Shown here: positions 35,678 through 43,830 of the stretch, piece after piece | How the letters are laid out: every line of letters begins with the position of its first letter | How positions within the stretch are numbered: position 1 is the stretch's first letter | Source: VXNE01 sp965116625 | GTDB lineage: Bacteria; Pseudomonadota; Gammaproteobacteria; Pseudomonadales; Azotimanducaceae | Direction: 5' to 3' | DNA length: 64,000 nt | Assembly (NCBI GenBank): GCA_965116625.1 | Contig: OZ220717.1 | Coordinates: forward strand, 806,001-870,000 | Made by a program: the position numbers and the translations under genes | The notes under the pieces: model-generated | The model's database searches: none | Told to the model about the DNA's origin: nothing | Seen by the model: the letters and a program-made list of their open reading frames with translations, nothing else

Positions 35678-36011
35678 TTTGCCAGTTCCCTCCTGAGGCG
35701 ACGCAGGCGTGCCCTGACGAGGTCTATCTCGGACTTTGGGGTTTGGATGCCTCTCTTCGACTTCTTCCGGAACGCGTGGAGTATCCATAAGGTTCCCGAG
35801 ATTTCGTTGACGTAGACGATGCGCCATGCATCGGTCCAGTACCGAACGGCGACTTCCATGACGCCCGAACCCAGACCTTCAATGGTCTGGCGATGTCGGC
35901 CTTGCTCCCGTGTGCTGCGATGGACACCGCAGTGCTGATGCGGTCGCGGACGGCTGGCGGAAATGCCGCGTAGTCTCTCCGCGCTGCCCTGACCCACCCG
36001 ATTGGCCGCAT
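35674..36011 (-). pseudogene. HigB/RelE (Gp49-like) toxin, frameshifted
   Basis: The first part, MRPIGWVRAARRDYAAFPPAV to ADIARPLK, is in one frame. The remainder, GLGSGVMEVAVRYWTDAWRI to RARLRRLRRELAK, is in another. Joining them needs one extra G after AAG near 35882, which restores PLKGLGSGVMEV, the normal family sequence. AGGAAGG precedes the ATG at 36011. The end (LHAFRKKSKRGIQTPKSEID) is textbook for Gp49-like RNA-cleaving toxins. A one-base deletion is the simplest reading. Sequencing error or phase variation are alternatives. Confidence 0.75.
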
Positions 36012-36202
36012 CGGCCTTCCTATATGGTCCGCGATGATGTCATATTTGACTACGCGGCTCAATCGATGTGCTGCGCAAGCTGGCGGAGGGCGACGTTCTC
36101 TGCGAAGCGTGCCGTGAGCACCACCCCAGACCCTTTTGTCGCCCTTCCGCGTCCTTCACCCCGTCGATCTTGCCGCCAGGAGCGGCGAGTCCGACGGGAT
36201 GC

Positions 36203-36547
36203 CTAGTCTTCTTCGTCGCCTAGCGAGATACGGTCTTGGTTGCGCGTGACCGTCGCTTCGCCGATGCCACGAACCTTCGCCAGGTCTTCGACTTCTTCAA
36301 ACCTGCCGTTCTCCTCCCGATAGGCGACGATGGCTTCGGCCTTTGACTGGCCAACGCCAACCAGGACCCGTGCAATCGTCTCCGCATCGGCGGTGTTCAC
36401 GTCCACGCGTTCCTCTTCGGCCTGAACACCGAGCGCGACCCCGAGCGCCAGCAGTACGAACAATGAGAGACGCGCCATGGATAGCGGCATGACGGTTGGT
36501 TCCGGCTTCCTCGACTCTGAGGCCCGGGCAAGCGATGGATTTTTCAT
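36203..36547 (-). CDS. ComEA-like helix-hairpin-helix protein
   Basis: 114 residues with one N-terminal membrane segment (SLFVLLALGVALGVQA), then the ComEA/HhH core VDVNTADAETIARVLVGVGQ, SKAEAIVAYREENGRFEEVE and DLAKVRGIGEATVTRNQDRI. Such proteins bind incoming DNA at the membrane during transformation, in line with dprA at 5.2 kb. CGGAGA seven bases upstream supports the ATG at 36547, although ATGs at 36490 and 36475 exist nearer the membrane segment. Confidence 0.85.
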   Translation of the reverse strand: MKNPSLARASESRKPEPTVMPLSMARLSLFVLLALGVALGVQAEEERVDVNTADAETIARVLVGVGQSKAEAIVAYREENGRFEEVEDLAKVRGIGEATVTRNQDRISLGDEED

Positions 36548-36720
36548 GTTGGTTCTCCGAATAATGGAGCAGCCAACTTATCGTGGACGTGTGCGGAACA
36601 TTAGCAGCGCAGGCCGAAATCGGCGTGCAAAGAAGCGGACTCTTGGTGTAGGAGGATGTCGATGCCGGCTGTAAGCCCGTGGATCGTAGGCGGTCTTGGC
36701 GCCTCGAAAACCGATCTCGG

Positions 36721-37992
36721 TTAGCGTGCCGCCTCGCTGCACGCCCGGCGGCCTTGCAGGTAGTTCACGAGGTGGTCCGCGAGGTCTCTCGCGTCGTCCT
36801 CGGCGCCATGAATAAAGCTCGATTTGCGCCTGCGGAGGAAGTTGAGACCGAGGGCGTAGACGCCGGGCACCGTCACGACGCCGCCGTCATGCCGGAGCCT
36901 CCCCTTGTGGTCGAGCGCCGGGAGGTCGAGCCACGAGTAGTCGGGGCGGTAACCGGTCGCCCACACGATGCTCCGTATGTCGCCTTCGCCGTCCGCTCGT
37001 TGCAGGTCGATCTCGATCGGTGGCGAATCGGGAACCCTGGTCGCCTCGAAACGGTGCGGCGCATCGATATCGCCGTTGGTTCCATTGTCGGCCGCCCACT
37101 CGTCGATCGTGTTGAGCAGCCGGTTCATCTTCAGGTCGGCCAACCTGCACACGTTGCGCAGCCCGCCGGAGAACAGGGCCTTGCCGTCCCGCACGGCGGA
37201 GATCCGGCCCACCAGTTTCACACCGATGTCGGTCAGCGCGTTGAGATCGAGTGTGGACCGCTCGGGCGTGCCCACTAGTTGTGGCGAAGGCACGTTCCGG
37301 GCGCGCACGATGTCGTCCATTTCGTCGTAGCGCTCGTCGAGGACACCGGCGGCGTCCATCCACCAGAGGATATCGCGGCTCCGATAGGTTCGTGGCAAAC
37401 GCACGTGCTCGCCGACGGACAACGTTACGGGGCGACCGGATCGATGGATCTCTTCCGCGATCTGGACGCCGGTGGCGGACGCGCCCACCACCAGCACGCC
37501 GCCGGGTGGCAGCGAATCGGGATTCCGGTACGCCATCGCGGTCAAGCTGCAAATCGACGCCGGGATGTCCCGTTCGAGCACGGGCACATCGGCGAGATTG
37601 CAGGCGCCGCTTGCGAGCACGACGGTTCGGCAACGCCAATCGCCCTGATCCGTGGCAACGCGAAATCCGTCCGATCGGGCGCGGACGGAGGTGACTTCCG
37701 TCTCCTCGTGAACCGGCGCGGAAATGTTCCCGGCGTAGTCTTCGATGAATCCGATCACCTCGGGCACCGTCATGAAACCGTCTGCATCGGGGGTCTCGTA
37801 GCGAAACCCCGGAAGCCGGCTCTGCCAGTTCGGCGTCAGCAATCGCAGCGAATCCCATCGCTCGGTGCGCCAGGAATTGGCCACGCGACCCCGTTCCAGG
37901 ATGACATGGTCAACCGAGTGCTCCCGCAGGCACTGGCTCATGGCAAGCCCGGCATGGCCGCCGCCGATGATGACGGTCGTTGCTTCGTTGAT
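36721..37992 (-). CDS. flavin-containing monooxygenase-like NAD(P)/FAD oxidoreductase, atypical start
   Basis: About 423 residues. The FAD motif VIIGGGHAGLAMSQCL lies before the first ATG (37941), so translation must start further upstream. Between the OsmC stop and that motif there is no ATG, GTG or TTG in frame. The codon matching the expected Met is ATC at 37990-37992 (ATC-AAC-GAA-GCA). The NADP motif VLVVGASATGVQIAEE and WATGYRPDYSWL are intact. Either a rare ATC start or a start-codon mutation applies. The gene is otherwise undamaged. Confidence 0.8.
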   Translation of the reverse strand: MNEATTVIIGGGHAGLAMSQCLREHSVDHVILERGRVANSWRTERWDSLRLLTPNWQSRLPGFRYETPDADGFMTVPEVIGFIEDYAGNISAPVHEETEVTSVRARSDGFRVATDQGDWRCRTVVLASGACNLADVPVLERDIPASICSLTAMAYRNPDSLPPGGVLVVGASATGVQIAEEIHRSGRPVTLSVGEHVRLPRTYRSRDILWWMDAAGVLDERYDEMDDIVRARNVPSPQLVGTPERSTLDLNALTDIGVKLVGRISAVRDGKALFSGGLRNVCRLADLKMNRLLNTIDEWAADNGTNGDIDAPHRFEATRVPDSPPIEIDLQRADGEGDIRSIVWATGYRPDYSWLDLPALDHKGRLRHDGGVVTVPGVYALGLNFLRRRKSSFIHGAEDDARDLADHLVNYLQGRRACSEAAR

Positions 37993-38031
37993 CGAACTGC
38001 CCCGCTTAAGTGTTAAGCGGACCTCCGTGCG

Positions 38032-38586
38032 TCACTTCACTTCGACGCTGACGTTGGTGGGATTGGTGATGATGTCGAACACCGCGGAGCGCTTCTGGGA
38101 CTGTGCCACCAGCGCCTCGATGTCGTCCTGCGAAGCATCGGCATCGATGTCGAACGTCACCTTGACGTCGCTGAATCCATTGCGCACGTCCGGGTCGCCG
38201 CCCAGGATCCCCTGGATGTCCATCGCGCCTTCGAGGTTCGCCTGAACGGACCGAAGCTGGATCTCGCGATTCTGCGCCACGGCGGCCACGCCCGCCGTCA
38301 GGCAGCTCGCCAGCCCGACAAGCACGAACTCGACCGGGGTCGCGCCGTTGTCCTCGGAGGCGAACACCGCCGGATGGTCCGCGTCGAAGCTGAACGTGGT
38401 CTTGTGCTGGTGCTCCTCGCCAAGGCCGTGGTAGCCGTCCACGGTGGAGTGGCTGTGCGTCCCGTTGACCCACTTGCAGGAAGCGCGCCAATTGAACTTG
38501 GCTGCTTCGGGGGCTTCACTCAACGCCTCGCGAGCCGCGAGAAGCGCGTCGACGTTTACGCCGTTTTGAACTTTGGATTCTGCCAT
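38032..38586 (-). CDS. OsmC family protein
   Basis: 184-residue OsmC/Ohr-fold protein for organic or osmotic peroxide stress. The N-terminal cysteine region reads FNWRASCKWVNGTHSHSTVD and the helix cysteine sits in VEFVLVGLASCLTAGVAAVA. The frame opens at 38703, but AGGAG 8 bp before the ATG at 38586 (MAESKVQNG) sets the start. The flavin monooxygenase follows after 39 bp and may be co-transcribed. Confidence 0.9.
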   Translation of the reverse strand: MAESKVQNGVNVDALLAAREALSEAPEAAKFNWRASCKWVNGTHSHSTVDGYHGLGEEHQHKTTFSFDADHPAVFASEDNGATPVEFVLVGLASCLTAGVAAVAQNREIQLRSVQANLEGAMDIQGILGGDPDVRNGFSDVKVTFDIDADASQDDIEALVAQSQKRSAVFDIITNPTNVSVEVK

Positions 38587-38793
38587 TCGACGATCTCCTG
38601 ACTTGTGTTCTTTTCGCCGGCAAGCTCGCCGGATTCTGGCGCGCCTGCGTAAGCCGGGGCGCTGTCCCGACGCAGCTACGCGCTTTGCCTGAAGTGTAGG
38701 CATGAACCAACAATGATAGCGCCTTGCGGCTATCGTCGTCAGACCAAGGAACGATTATGAAATAGCGTCGGGCAATCGCGCTGCTCACGGCAC

Positions 38794-38917
38794 TGGCGCT
38801 TAGCGCCATGAAACCCGTCGGCCCTTCGGGCGCGCCGTGTTCCACCCCCGCCCAGGCCCACCTACGGTCCTGCGCTTTGATCGGCACTGGCGTGCCGTTC
38901 TACAGCGCAGTCCCCTA
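38794..38917 (+). repeat. dispersed intergenic repeat, copy C
   Basis: The most complete copy. It opens with a perfect hairpin TGGCGC-TTA-GCGCCA (38794-38808), then ATGAAACCCGTCGGCCCTTC, GGGCGCGCCG, the CACCCCCGCCCAGGCCCACC tract, CTTTGATCGGCAC, and the GTGCCG-TTCTA-CAGCGC hairpin. It ends at the radA stop codon (38915-38917) and fills most of the 328-bp gap between OsmC and radA. Confidence 0.7.
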
Positions 38918-40294
38918 GCCCAGCGCCTCCACGGCTTCCAGCGTCTGCGCGAGGCTCGTCACGCCCTTGACGTCGATTCCCGGCACAGGGTCTTTTGCCA
39001 GGTTGGCCCGGGGCACGATGGCCTGGACGAAACCGTGCTTCTGCGCTTCGCGCAACCTTTCCTGGCCATTCGGCACGGCGCGCACTTCGCCCGTGAGGCC
39101 GAGTTCGCCAAAACAGACAAGGTTTCGGGGCAGGACGCGGTTCTGGAAGCTCGACAGGACCGCGAGAACCGTCGCGAGATCCGCCCCGGTCTCCGATATG
39201 CGCACGCCACCAACGACGTTGGCGAACACGTCCTGGTCGGATAGCGACAGCCCGCAGTGCCGGTGCAGCGCGGCCAGGTGCATGCCGATCCGCTGCGGGT
39301 CGAGGCCGACGGCGATGCGCCTGGGATAGCCGCTACGGGACTCGTCGACGAGCGCCTGGAGTTCCACAAGGAGTGGCCGCGTGCCTTCCCACGTCACCGT
39401 GACGACGCTTCCCGGAGACATCTCCTTCGGCCGCTGCAGGAAGATCGCCGACGGGTTGGCGACTTCCTTCAGGCCGGTTTCGGTCATCGCGAAGACGCCG
39501 AGTTCGTTGACGGCGCCGAACCGGTTCTTCTGGCTTCGCAACGTGCGGAAACGGGTGCCGGCGGGACTGTCGAGCATGACGAAACAGTCGATCATGTGTT
39601 CCAGCACCTTGGGTCCGGCGAGGTTGCCCTCCTTCGTGACGTGACCTACCAGGATCACGGTGGTGAGTGTCTGCTTGGCGAGCCTCGTGAGGAGCGCGGC
39701 GGACTCCCTTACCTGGACCACGCTACCGGGCACGCTGCCGGCGGATTCCGCGTGCATGACCTGGATCGAGTCGACGACGATGGCGCTCGGCCGGTGTTTT
39801 TGGGCCAGTTCGGCGATGGCTTCGACGCGTGTTTCGACCGCGACCAGGAGGTCGTCCAGGGGCAGGGCCAGCCTGCGGGCACGGTCGGCGATCTGTTGGA
39901 GGGACTCCTCGCCGCTGACGTAGAGCATGGGCTCGCGGCGCGAGATGGCGGCGGCGACCTGTAATAGCAGGGTGCTCTTGCCGGCGCCGGGGTCTCCGCC
40001 GATGAGGACCACGGAGCCGGGCACGAAACCGCCGCCGAGCACGCGGTCGAGTTCATGCATGCCGGTGGGCATGCGGGCAAGGGCCGCAGTCTCGATTTCG
40101 GCAAGCCGAGCCACTTCCGGTGGAGCGCCGCTGTAACCTGAACCCGCCGCGCTGGCCCCGGACCCGGCGGCGGCCCGTTGCAGGGTGAATTCACGCAGGG
40201 TGTTCCACTTGCCGCAGGCGGAGCATTGACCCTGCCACTTGGGGTGTTCGACGCCGCAGTCGTCGCAGACGTATGCGACCTTAGCCTTGGCCAA
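38915..40294 (-). CDS. radA: DNA repair protein RadA
   Basis: RecA-related branch-migration factor, 459 residues. The zinc finger is YVCDDCGVEHPKWQGQCSAC, the Walker A GGDPGAGKSTLLLQ, and the RadA-specific KNRFG sits in SQKNRFGAVNELGVF. The C-terminal Lon-like domain is complete (VFANVVGGVRISETGADLA). It overlaps dnaB by 14 bp, a common pairing. Confidence 0.97.
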   Translation of the reverse strand: MAKAKVAYVCDDCGVEHPKWQGQCSACGKWNTLREFTLQRAAAGSGASAAGSGYSGAPPEVARLAEIETAALARMPTGMHELDRVLGGGFVPGSVVLIGGDPGAGKSTLLLQVAAAISRREPMLYVSGEESLQQIADRARRLALPLDDLLVAVETRVEAIAELAQKHRPSAIVVDSIQVMHAESAGSVPGSVVQVRESAALLTRLAKQTLTTVILVGHVTKEGNLAGPKVLEHMIDCFVMLDSPAGTRFRTLRSQKNRFGAVNELGVFAMTETGLKEVANPSAIFLQRPKEMSPGSVVTVTWEGTRPLLVELQALVDESRSGYPRRIAVGLDPQRIGMHLAALHRHCGLSLSDQDVFANVVGGVRISETGADLATVLAVLSSFQNRVLPRNLVCFGELGLTGEVRAVPNGQERLREAQKHGFVQAIVPRANLAKDPVPGIDVKGVTSLAQTLEAVEALG

Positions 40295-41672
40295 CGGGTT
40301 CGTATTCCTCGGACGCGCGTGTTTCGAACTTTGTCAGTTCCTTGCGGAACCACATCTTCACTTTGCCGGTGGGGCCGTTTCGCTGCTTGCCGATGATGAC
40401 CTCGGCAATACCCTTGTCATCGGAGTCTTCGTGGTATTCCTCGTCGCGGTAGATGAAGAGTATGACGTCGGCATCCTGCTCGATGGCCCCCGACTCGCGC
40501 AAATCCGACATCCGGGGCCGCTTGTCCTCGCGATTCTCAAGGGCACGGTTCAACTGCGACAGTGCAATCAGCGGGCAGCGCAGTTCCCTCGCGACAGATT
40601 TGAGCGTGCGCGAGATTTCGGACAGTTCGAGCGTACGGTTTTCCGAACGGCCCTCCGCGCGCATCAACTGCATATAGTCCACGACGATCAGCTTCAACCC
40701 GGAAGTTCGGGCGATCTTGCGGGCGCGCGCACGCACGGAATTCGGCGTCAATCCGCCCGTATCGTCGATGTACAGGGGCTTGTGCTTGAGCTGGTTGATC
40801 GCTGACTCGAGCCGGGGCCAGTCCTCCTCGTTCAGTTGGCCGGTGCGCAGGCGGTTCTGATCTATGCGGCCGAGGGAGGAGAGCAGGCGGATAACAAGCT
40901 GCTCTGCGGGCTGTTCCATGGAGAAGACGAGCACGCCGGGGTCGTTGTCACCCGCGTGCATGACGGCGTGCTCCGCAATGTTGACCGCCAGGGCCGTTTT
41001 ACCCATGGATGGACGGCCCGCGATGACGATGAAATCCGAGTCCTGCAAACCGGCTGTGAAACGATCCAGGTCGGCAAACCCGGTCTCGAGGCCCGTCATG
41101 GCGTTGGGGTTTTTCGACAGGCGATTGACGCGGTCGAAGGCGCTCTCCAGCATCGTTTCGACCTGTAGCGGACCGTCTCCCTCCAGTCGCTCATCGGAGA
41201 TATCGAACACGGCCCGCATCGCGGAATCCAACAGGTCGTCGCTGGAGCGGCCTTCCGGCGTGAAAGCCGACTCCGCGATGCCGGAACCGGCGCTGATGAG
41301 CTGCCTCAGCACGGCCCGCTCTCGCACGATGTCGGCGTACGCGCCGATGTTGGCGGCGGAGGGGGTTTCCTCCGCCAGCTCCGCGAGGTAGGCGATGCCG
41401 CCCACGCGCTCGGCGAGCTTGCGGGATTCCAGCGCCTCCGCCACGGTCAATACGTCAAGCGGGTTCAGGTCGTTGGCGAGGGTTGCCATCGCCTCGAAGA
41501 TGATCTGGTGTTCCGGGCGGTAGAAATCGCGCGCCGCGATCCGGTCGGCCACCGTGTCCCACGCTTCGTTCCTGATCATCAACCCCCCGAGCACGGACTG
41601 CTCGGCTTCGATCGAATGCGGGGGGACCTTTAGCCTGGTTGGTGCGGAAGCGTCGCGGGAGGGTTCTGCCAT
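40281..41672 (-). CDS. dnaB: replicative DNA helicase DnaB
   Basis: 463-residue hexameric helicase of the replication fork. The N-terminal DnaB domain starts PPHSIEAEQSVLGGLM. The C-terminal RecA-like motor has Walker A AGRPSMGKTALAVNIAEH, Walker B LIVVDYMQLM, and SQLNRALENREDKRPRMSDL with LRESGAIEQDADVILF. No intein is present. It follows rplI in the ribosomal protein block after a 189-bp gap in which I see no gene. Confidence 0.98.
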   Translation of the reverse strand: MAEPSRDASAPTRLKVPPHSIEAEQSVLGGLMIRNEAWDTVADRIAARDFYRPEHQIIFEAMATLANDLNPLDVLTVAEALESRKLAERVGGIAYLAELAEETPSAANIGAYADIVRERAVLRQLISAGSGIAESAFTPEGRSSDDLLDSAMRAVFDISDERLEGDGPLQVETMLESAFDRVNRLSKNPNAMTGLETGFADLDRFTAGLQDSDFIVIAGRPSMGKTALAVNIAEHAVMHAGDNDPGVLVFSMEQPAEQLVIRLLSSLGRIDQNRLRTGQLNEEDWPRLESAINQLKHKPLYIDDTGGLTPNSVRARARKIARTSGLKLIVVDYMQLMRAEGRSENRTLELSEISRTLKSVARELRCPLIALSQLNRALENREDKRPRMSDLRESGAIEQDADVILFIYRDEEYHEDSDDKGIAEVIIGKQRNGPTGKVKMWFRKELTKFETRASEEYEPVGQG

Positions 41673-41861
41673 CGGTTCGGAGCTGCTCGGTCGAGCCTTA
41701 ACGATCTAGGTTCCCGCCAGGAGGGTCAAGCGGAAACTGTCCGAAAGTCACGTCCGGTATTGTCCTGGCGATGCGCGGGCGCACGCACGCCGGAACATGC
41801 TGTGGACAGGTTGTAGGCGACCGTTGAATAGGTCGGAAGCGAGCGGCGTGACCCCGTCAAG

Positions 41862-42308
41862 CTACTCGGCGACGACGTTGATGCCGACAGTCGCGGTGAC
41901 GCCGGGGTGAAGCTGGATTTCCACCTCGTACTCTCCGACCTGGCGAATGGTCCCCTCGGGTAGACTCACTTCGGCTTTCGTCACCTCGTTGCCCTGGTCG
42001 GTCAGCGCGCGGGAAATCTCGACGGTCCCCACGGATCCGAACAGCCTTCCCTCTTCGCTGGCCCGGACCATCAGCGTCGCGGAGGCCCCTTCCAGGGCTG
42101 CGGCGCGCGTTTCGGCCGCAGCGAGTTTCTCGCCGGCTGCCGCTTCGAGTTCCGCGCGCCGGGCTTCGAACGCCGCCCGGTTCTCCCGGGTAACGCGCAC
42201 GGCTCGCCCGGTGGGGATGAGGTAGTTGCGCGCGTAGCCGTTCTTGACCGAAACCTCGTCCCCCAGGGTTCCGAGTTTGCCGATCCGTTCGAGCAGGATG
42301 ACGTTCAT
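41862..42308 (-). CDS. rplI: 50S ribosomal protein L9
   Basis: 148 residues. The N-terminal signature MNVILLERIGKLGTLGDEVS and VKNGYARNYLIPTGRA is intact, followed by the long connecting helix and C-terminal domain (EGRLFGSVGTVEI). It is the third gene of the rpsF-rpsR-rplI operon. Confidence 0.98.
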   Translation of the reverse strand: MNVILLERIGKLGTLGDEVSVKNGYARNYLIPTGRAVRVTRENRAAFEARRAELEAAAGEKLAAAETRAAALEGASATLMVRASEEGRLFGSVGTVEISRALTDQGNEVTKAEVSLPEGTIRQVGEYEVEIQLHPGVTATVGINVVAE

Positions 42309-42329
42309 CTCGCGTCTTTCCCTATTTGC

Positions 42330-42557
42330 CTACTTGTGCTGATCGGTGTACGGGACCAGCGCCAGGTATCGGGCGCGTTTGATCGCCGTCGCGAGTTGCC
42401 GCTGGTAGCGGGCACTGGTGCCGGTGATCCGGCTCGGGACAATCTTGCCGGTTTCGGTGATGTAGGGCGCGAGAAGATCGAGATCCTTGTAGTCGATCTC
42501 CTTGATCCCTTCGGCCGTGAAACGGCAGTAGCGTTTGCGTCTGAAACCCCTGGGCAT
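42330..42557 (-). CDS. rpsR: 30S ribosomal protein S18
   Basis: 75 residues, RRKRYCRFTAEGIKEIDYKD, then SRITGTSARYQRQLATAIKR. Starts 3 bp after the rpsF stop. Confidence 0.98.
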   Translation of the reverse strand: MPRGFRRKRYCRFTAEGIKEIDYKDLDLLAPYITETGKIVPSRITGTSARYQRQLATAIKRARYLALVPYTDQHK

Positions 42558-42560
42558 CGG

Positions 42561-43022
42561 TTAGGACTCCGCTTCCGCAGGTTCGGCGACCCGCTCCCGT
42601 TCGGCCGCGGCTTCCGCTTCCTCCCGGGCTCGCCGCAGCGCGCGTGCCTGCGCTTCTTCTTCGCGCCTGCGGTCGCGCTCGCGCTCCTTCTCCTGCTCCC
42701 GGAGTTCCTCCTCGTAGATCTTGGATGACTCCGTGATGGCGTGCTGGCGCCGGATGATGAGATTGCGGATCACCGCGTCGTTGAAGCGGAACGCGCTCTC
42801 GAGTTCTTCGAGCGTTTCGGCGTTCACCTCCACGTTCATCATCACGTAATGCGCCTTGTGAATCTTGGCAATGGGGTAGGCGAGCTGGCGCCGGCCCCAG
42901 TCTTCCATTCGATGTACAGCACCGCCACCGCGCTCGATCATCGAGCGGTAGCGCTCCATCATGCCGCGCACCTGTTCAGATTGGTCCGGATGGACCATGA
43001 AGACGACTTCGTAGTGTCGCAT
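42561..43022 (-). CDS. rpsF: 30S ribosomal protein S6 with charged C-terminal extension
   Basis: MRHYEVVFMVHPDQSEQVRG is the canonical start; the ATG at 43022 is preceded by GAGGAGG, while the open frame begins 27 bp earlier. The body (MEDWGRRQLAYPIAKIHKAH) is normal. From about residue 107 a long tail of Glu, Arg and Lys follows (QEKERERDRRREEEAQA), longer than in E. coli, where the tail is the substrate of glutamate ligation by RimK. Confidence 0.97.
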   Translation of the reverse strand: MRHYEVVFMVHPDQSEQVRGMMERYRSMIERGGGAVHRMEDWGRRQLAYPIAKIHKAHYVMMNVEVNAETLEELESAFRFNDAVIRNLIIRRQHAITESSKIYEEELREQEKERERDRRREEEAQARALRRAREEAEAAAERERVAEPAEAES

Positions 43023-43089
43023 TTCGGTTCCTCCTCTCGGGTTCGCCACCGCGGCCCAATGCGCGTGCGGCGAGGATTAACGCCGGATT

Positions 43090-43830
43090 CTACTGGCGTG
43101 TCCGCACGACTTCAAACAGCAGGATTCCCGCCGCCACCGCGACATTGAGGCTCGCGACCTCGCCGGCCATCGGGATTCGAACCAGGTGGTCGCACTGTTG
43201 TGCGGTGAGGCGCCGCAGTCCCTGCCCCTCTCCGCCCACGACCACCGCGGTGGGGGCAGGCATATCGAGGTCGTAGAGCGATGTTCCGGCGTCCTGGTGC
43301 CCGCCGACGACCCAGACACCCTGCTCCTTGATCCATGAAAGCCTGCGTGCAAGGTTGGTGACCGATACGACGAAGAGATGCTCGGAGGCGCCGCTCGAGG
43401 TCCTGATCGCCGCGGAGGTCAGTCCGGCAGCGTTTCGCTTGGGCAGAAGCACCGCATCGACCCCCGCCGCGTCCGCCGCTCTCAGGCATGCGCCCAGATT
43501 GCGCGGGTCCTGGACCTGGTCCAGGACGAGGATGAAGGGGTTCTCGAAGCCGGGCCAACGCCGTTCCAGCTCCGCCTCGGTGGCGGGAGCCACCGCGTGG
43601 CACTGCGCGGCCACGCCCTGGTGCGGGCCAGGTGCCACGCGATCAAGCTGCCGCCTGTCAACCGACTCGACGCGGACCCCGAGCGCCTTTGCCTGGGCGA
43701 TCAGCTCACCCAATGCGTCGGAGCGGCGGCCGGCGGCAACCCATATGCGGCGCACGCGGGCCGGCGCCGCGTCCAGCGCGTTGCGCACGGAATGTGCGCC
43801 GTAGACCCAATCGTCGGACGGTTCCTTCAT
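43090..43830 (-). CDS. rlmB: 23S rRNA (guanosine2251-2'-O)-methyltransferase RlmB
   Basis: SpoU-family knotted methyltransferase of 246 residues. It has the N-terminal substrate-binding domain (VYGAHSVRNALDAAP), then the catalytic motifs LDQVQDPRNLGACLRAAD, VVVGGEGQGLRRL and IPMAGEVASLNVAVAAGILL. The ATG at 43830 overlaps the rnr stop as ATGA; the longer frame upstream is inside rnr. The rnr-rlmB pairing is conserved. Confidence 0.97.
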   Translation of the reverse strand: MKEPSDDWVYGAHSVRNALDAAPARVRRIWVAAGRRSDALGELIAQAKALGVRVESVDRRQLDRVAPGPHQGVAAQCHAVAPATEAELERRWPGFENPFILVLDQVQDPRNLGACLRAADAAGVDAVLLPKRNAAGLTSAAIRTSSGASEHLFVVSVTNLARRLSWIKEQGVWVVGGHQDAGTSLYDLDMPAPTAVVVGGEGQGLRRLTAQQCDHLVRIPMAGEVASLNVAVAAGILLFEVVRTRQ

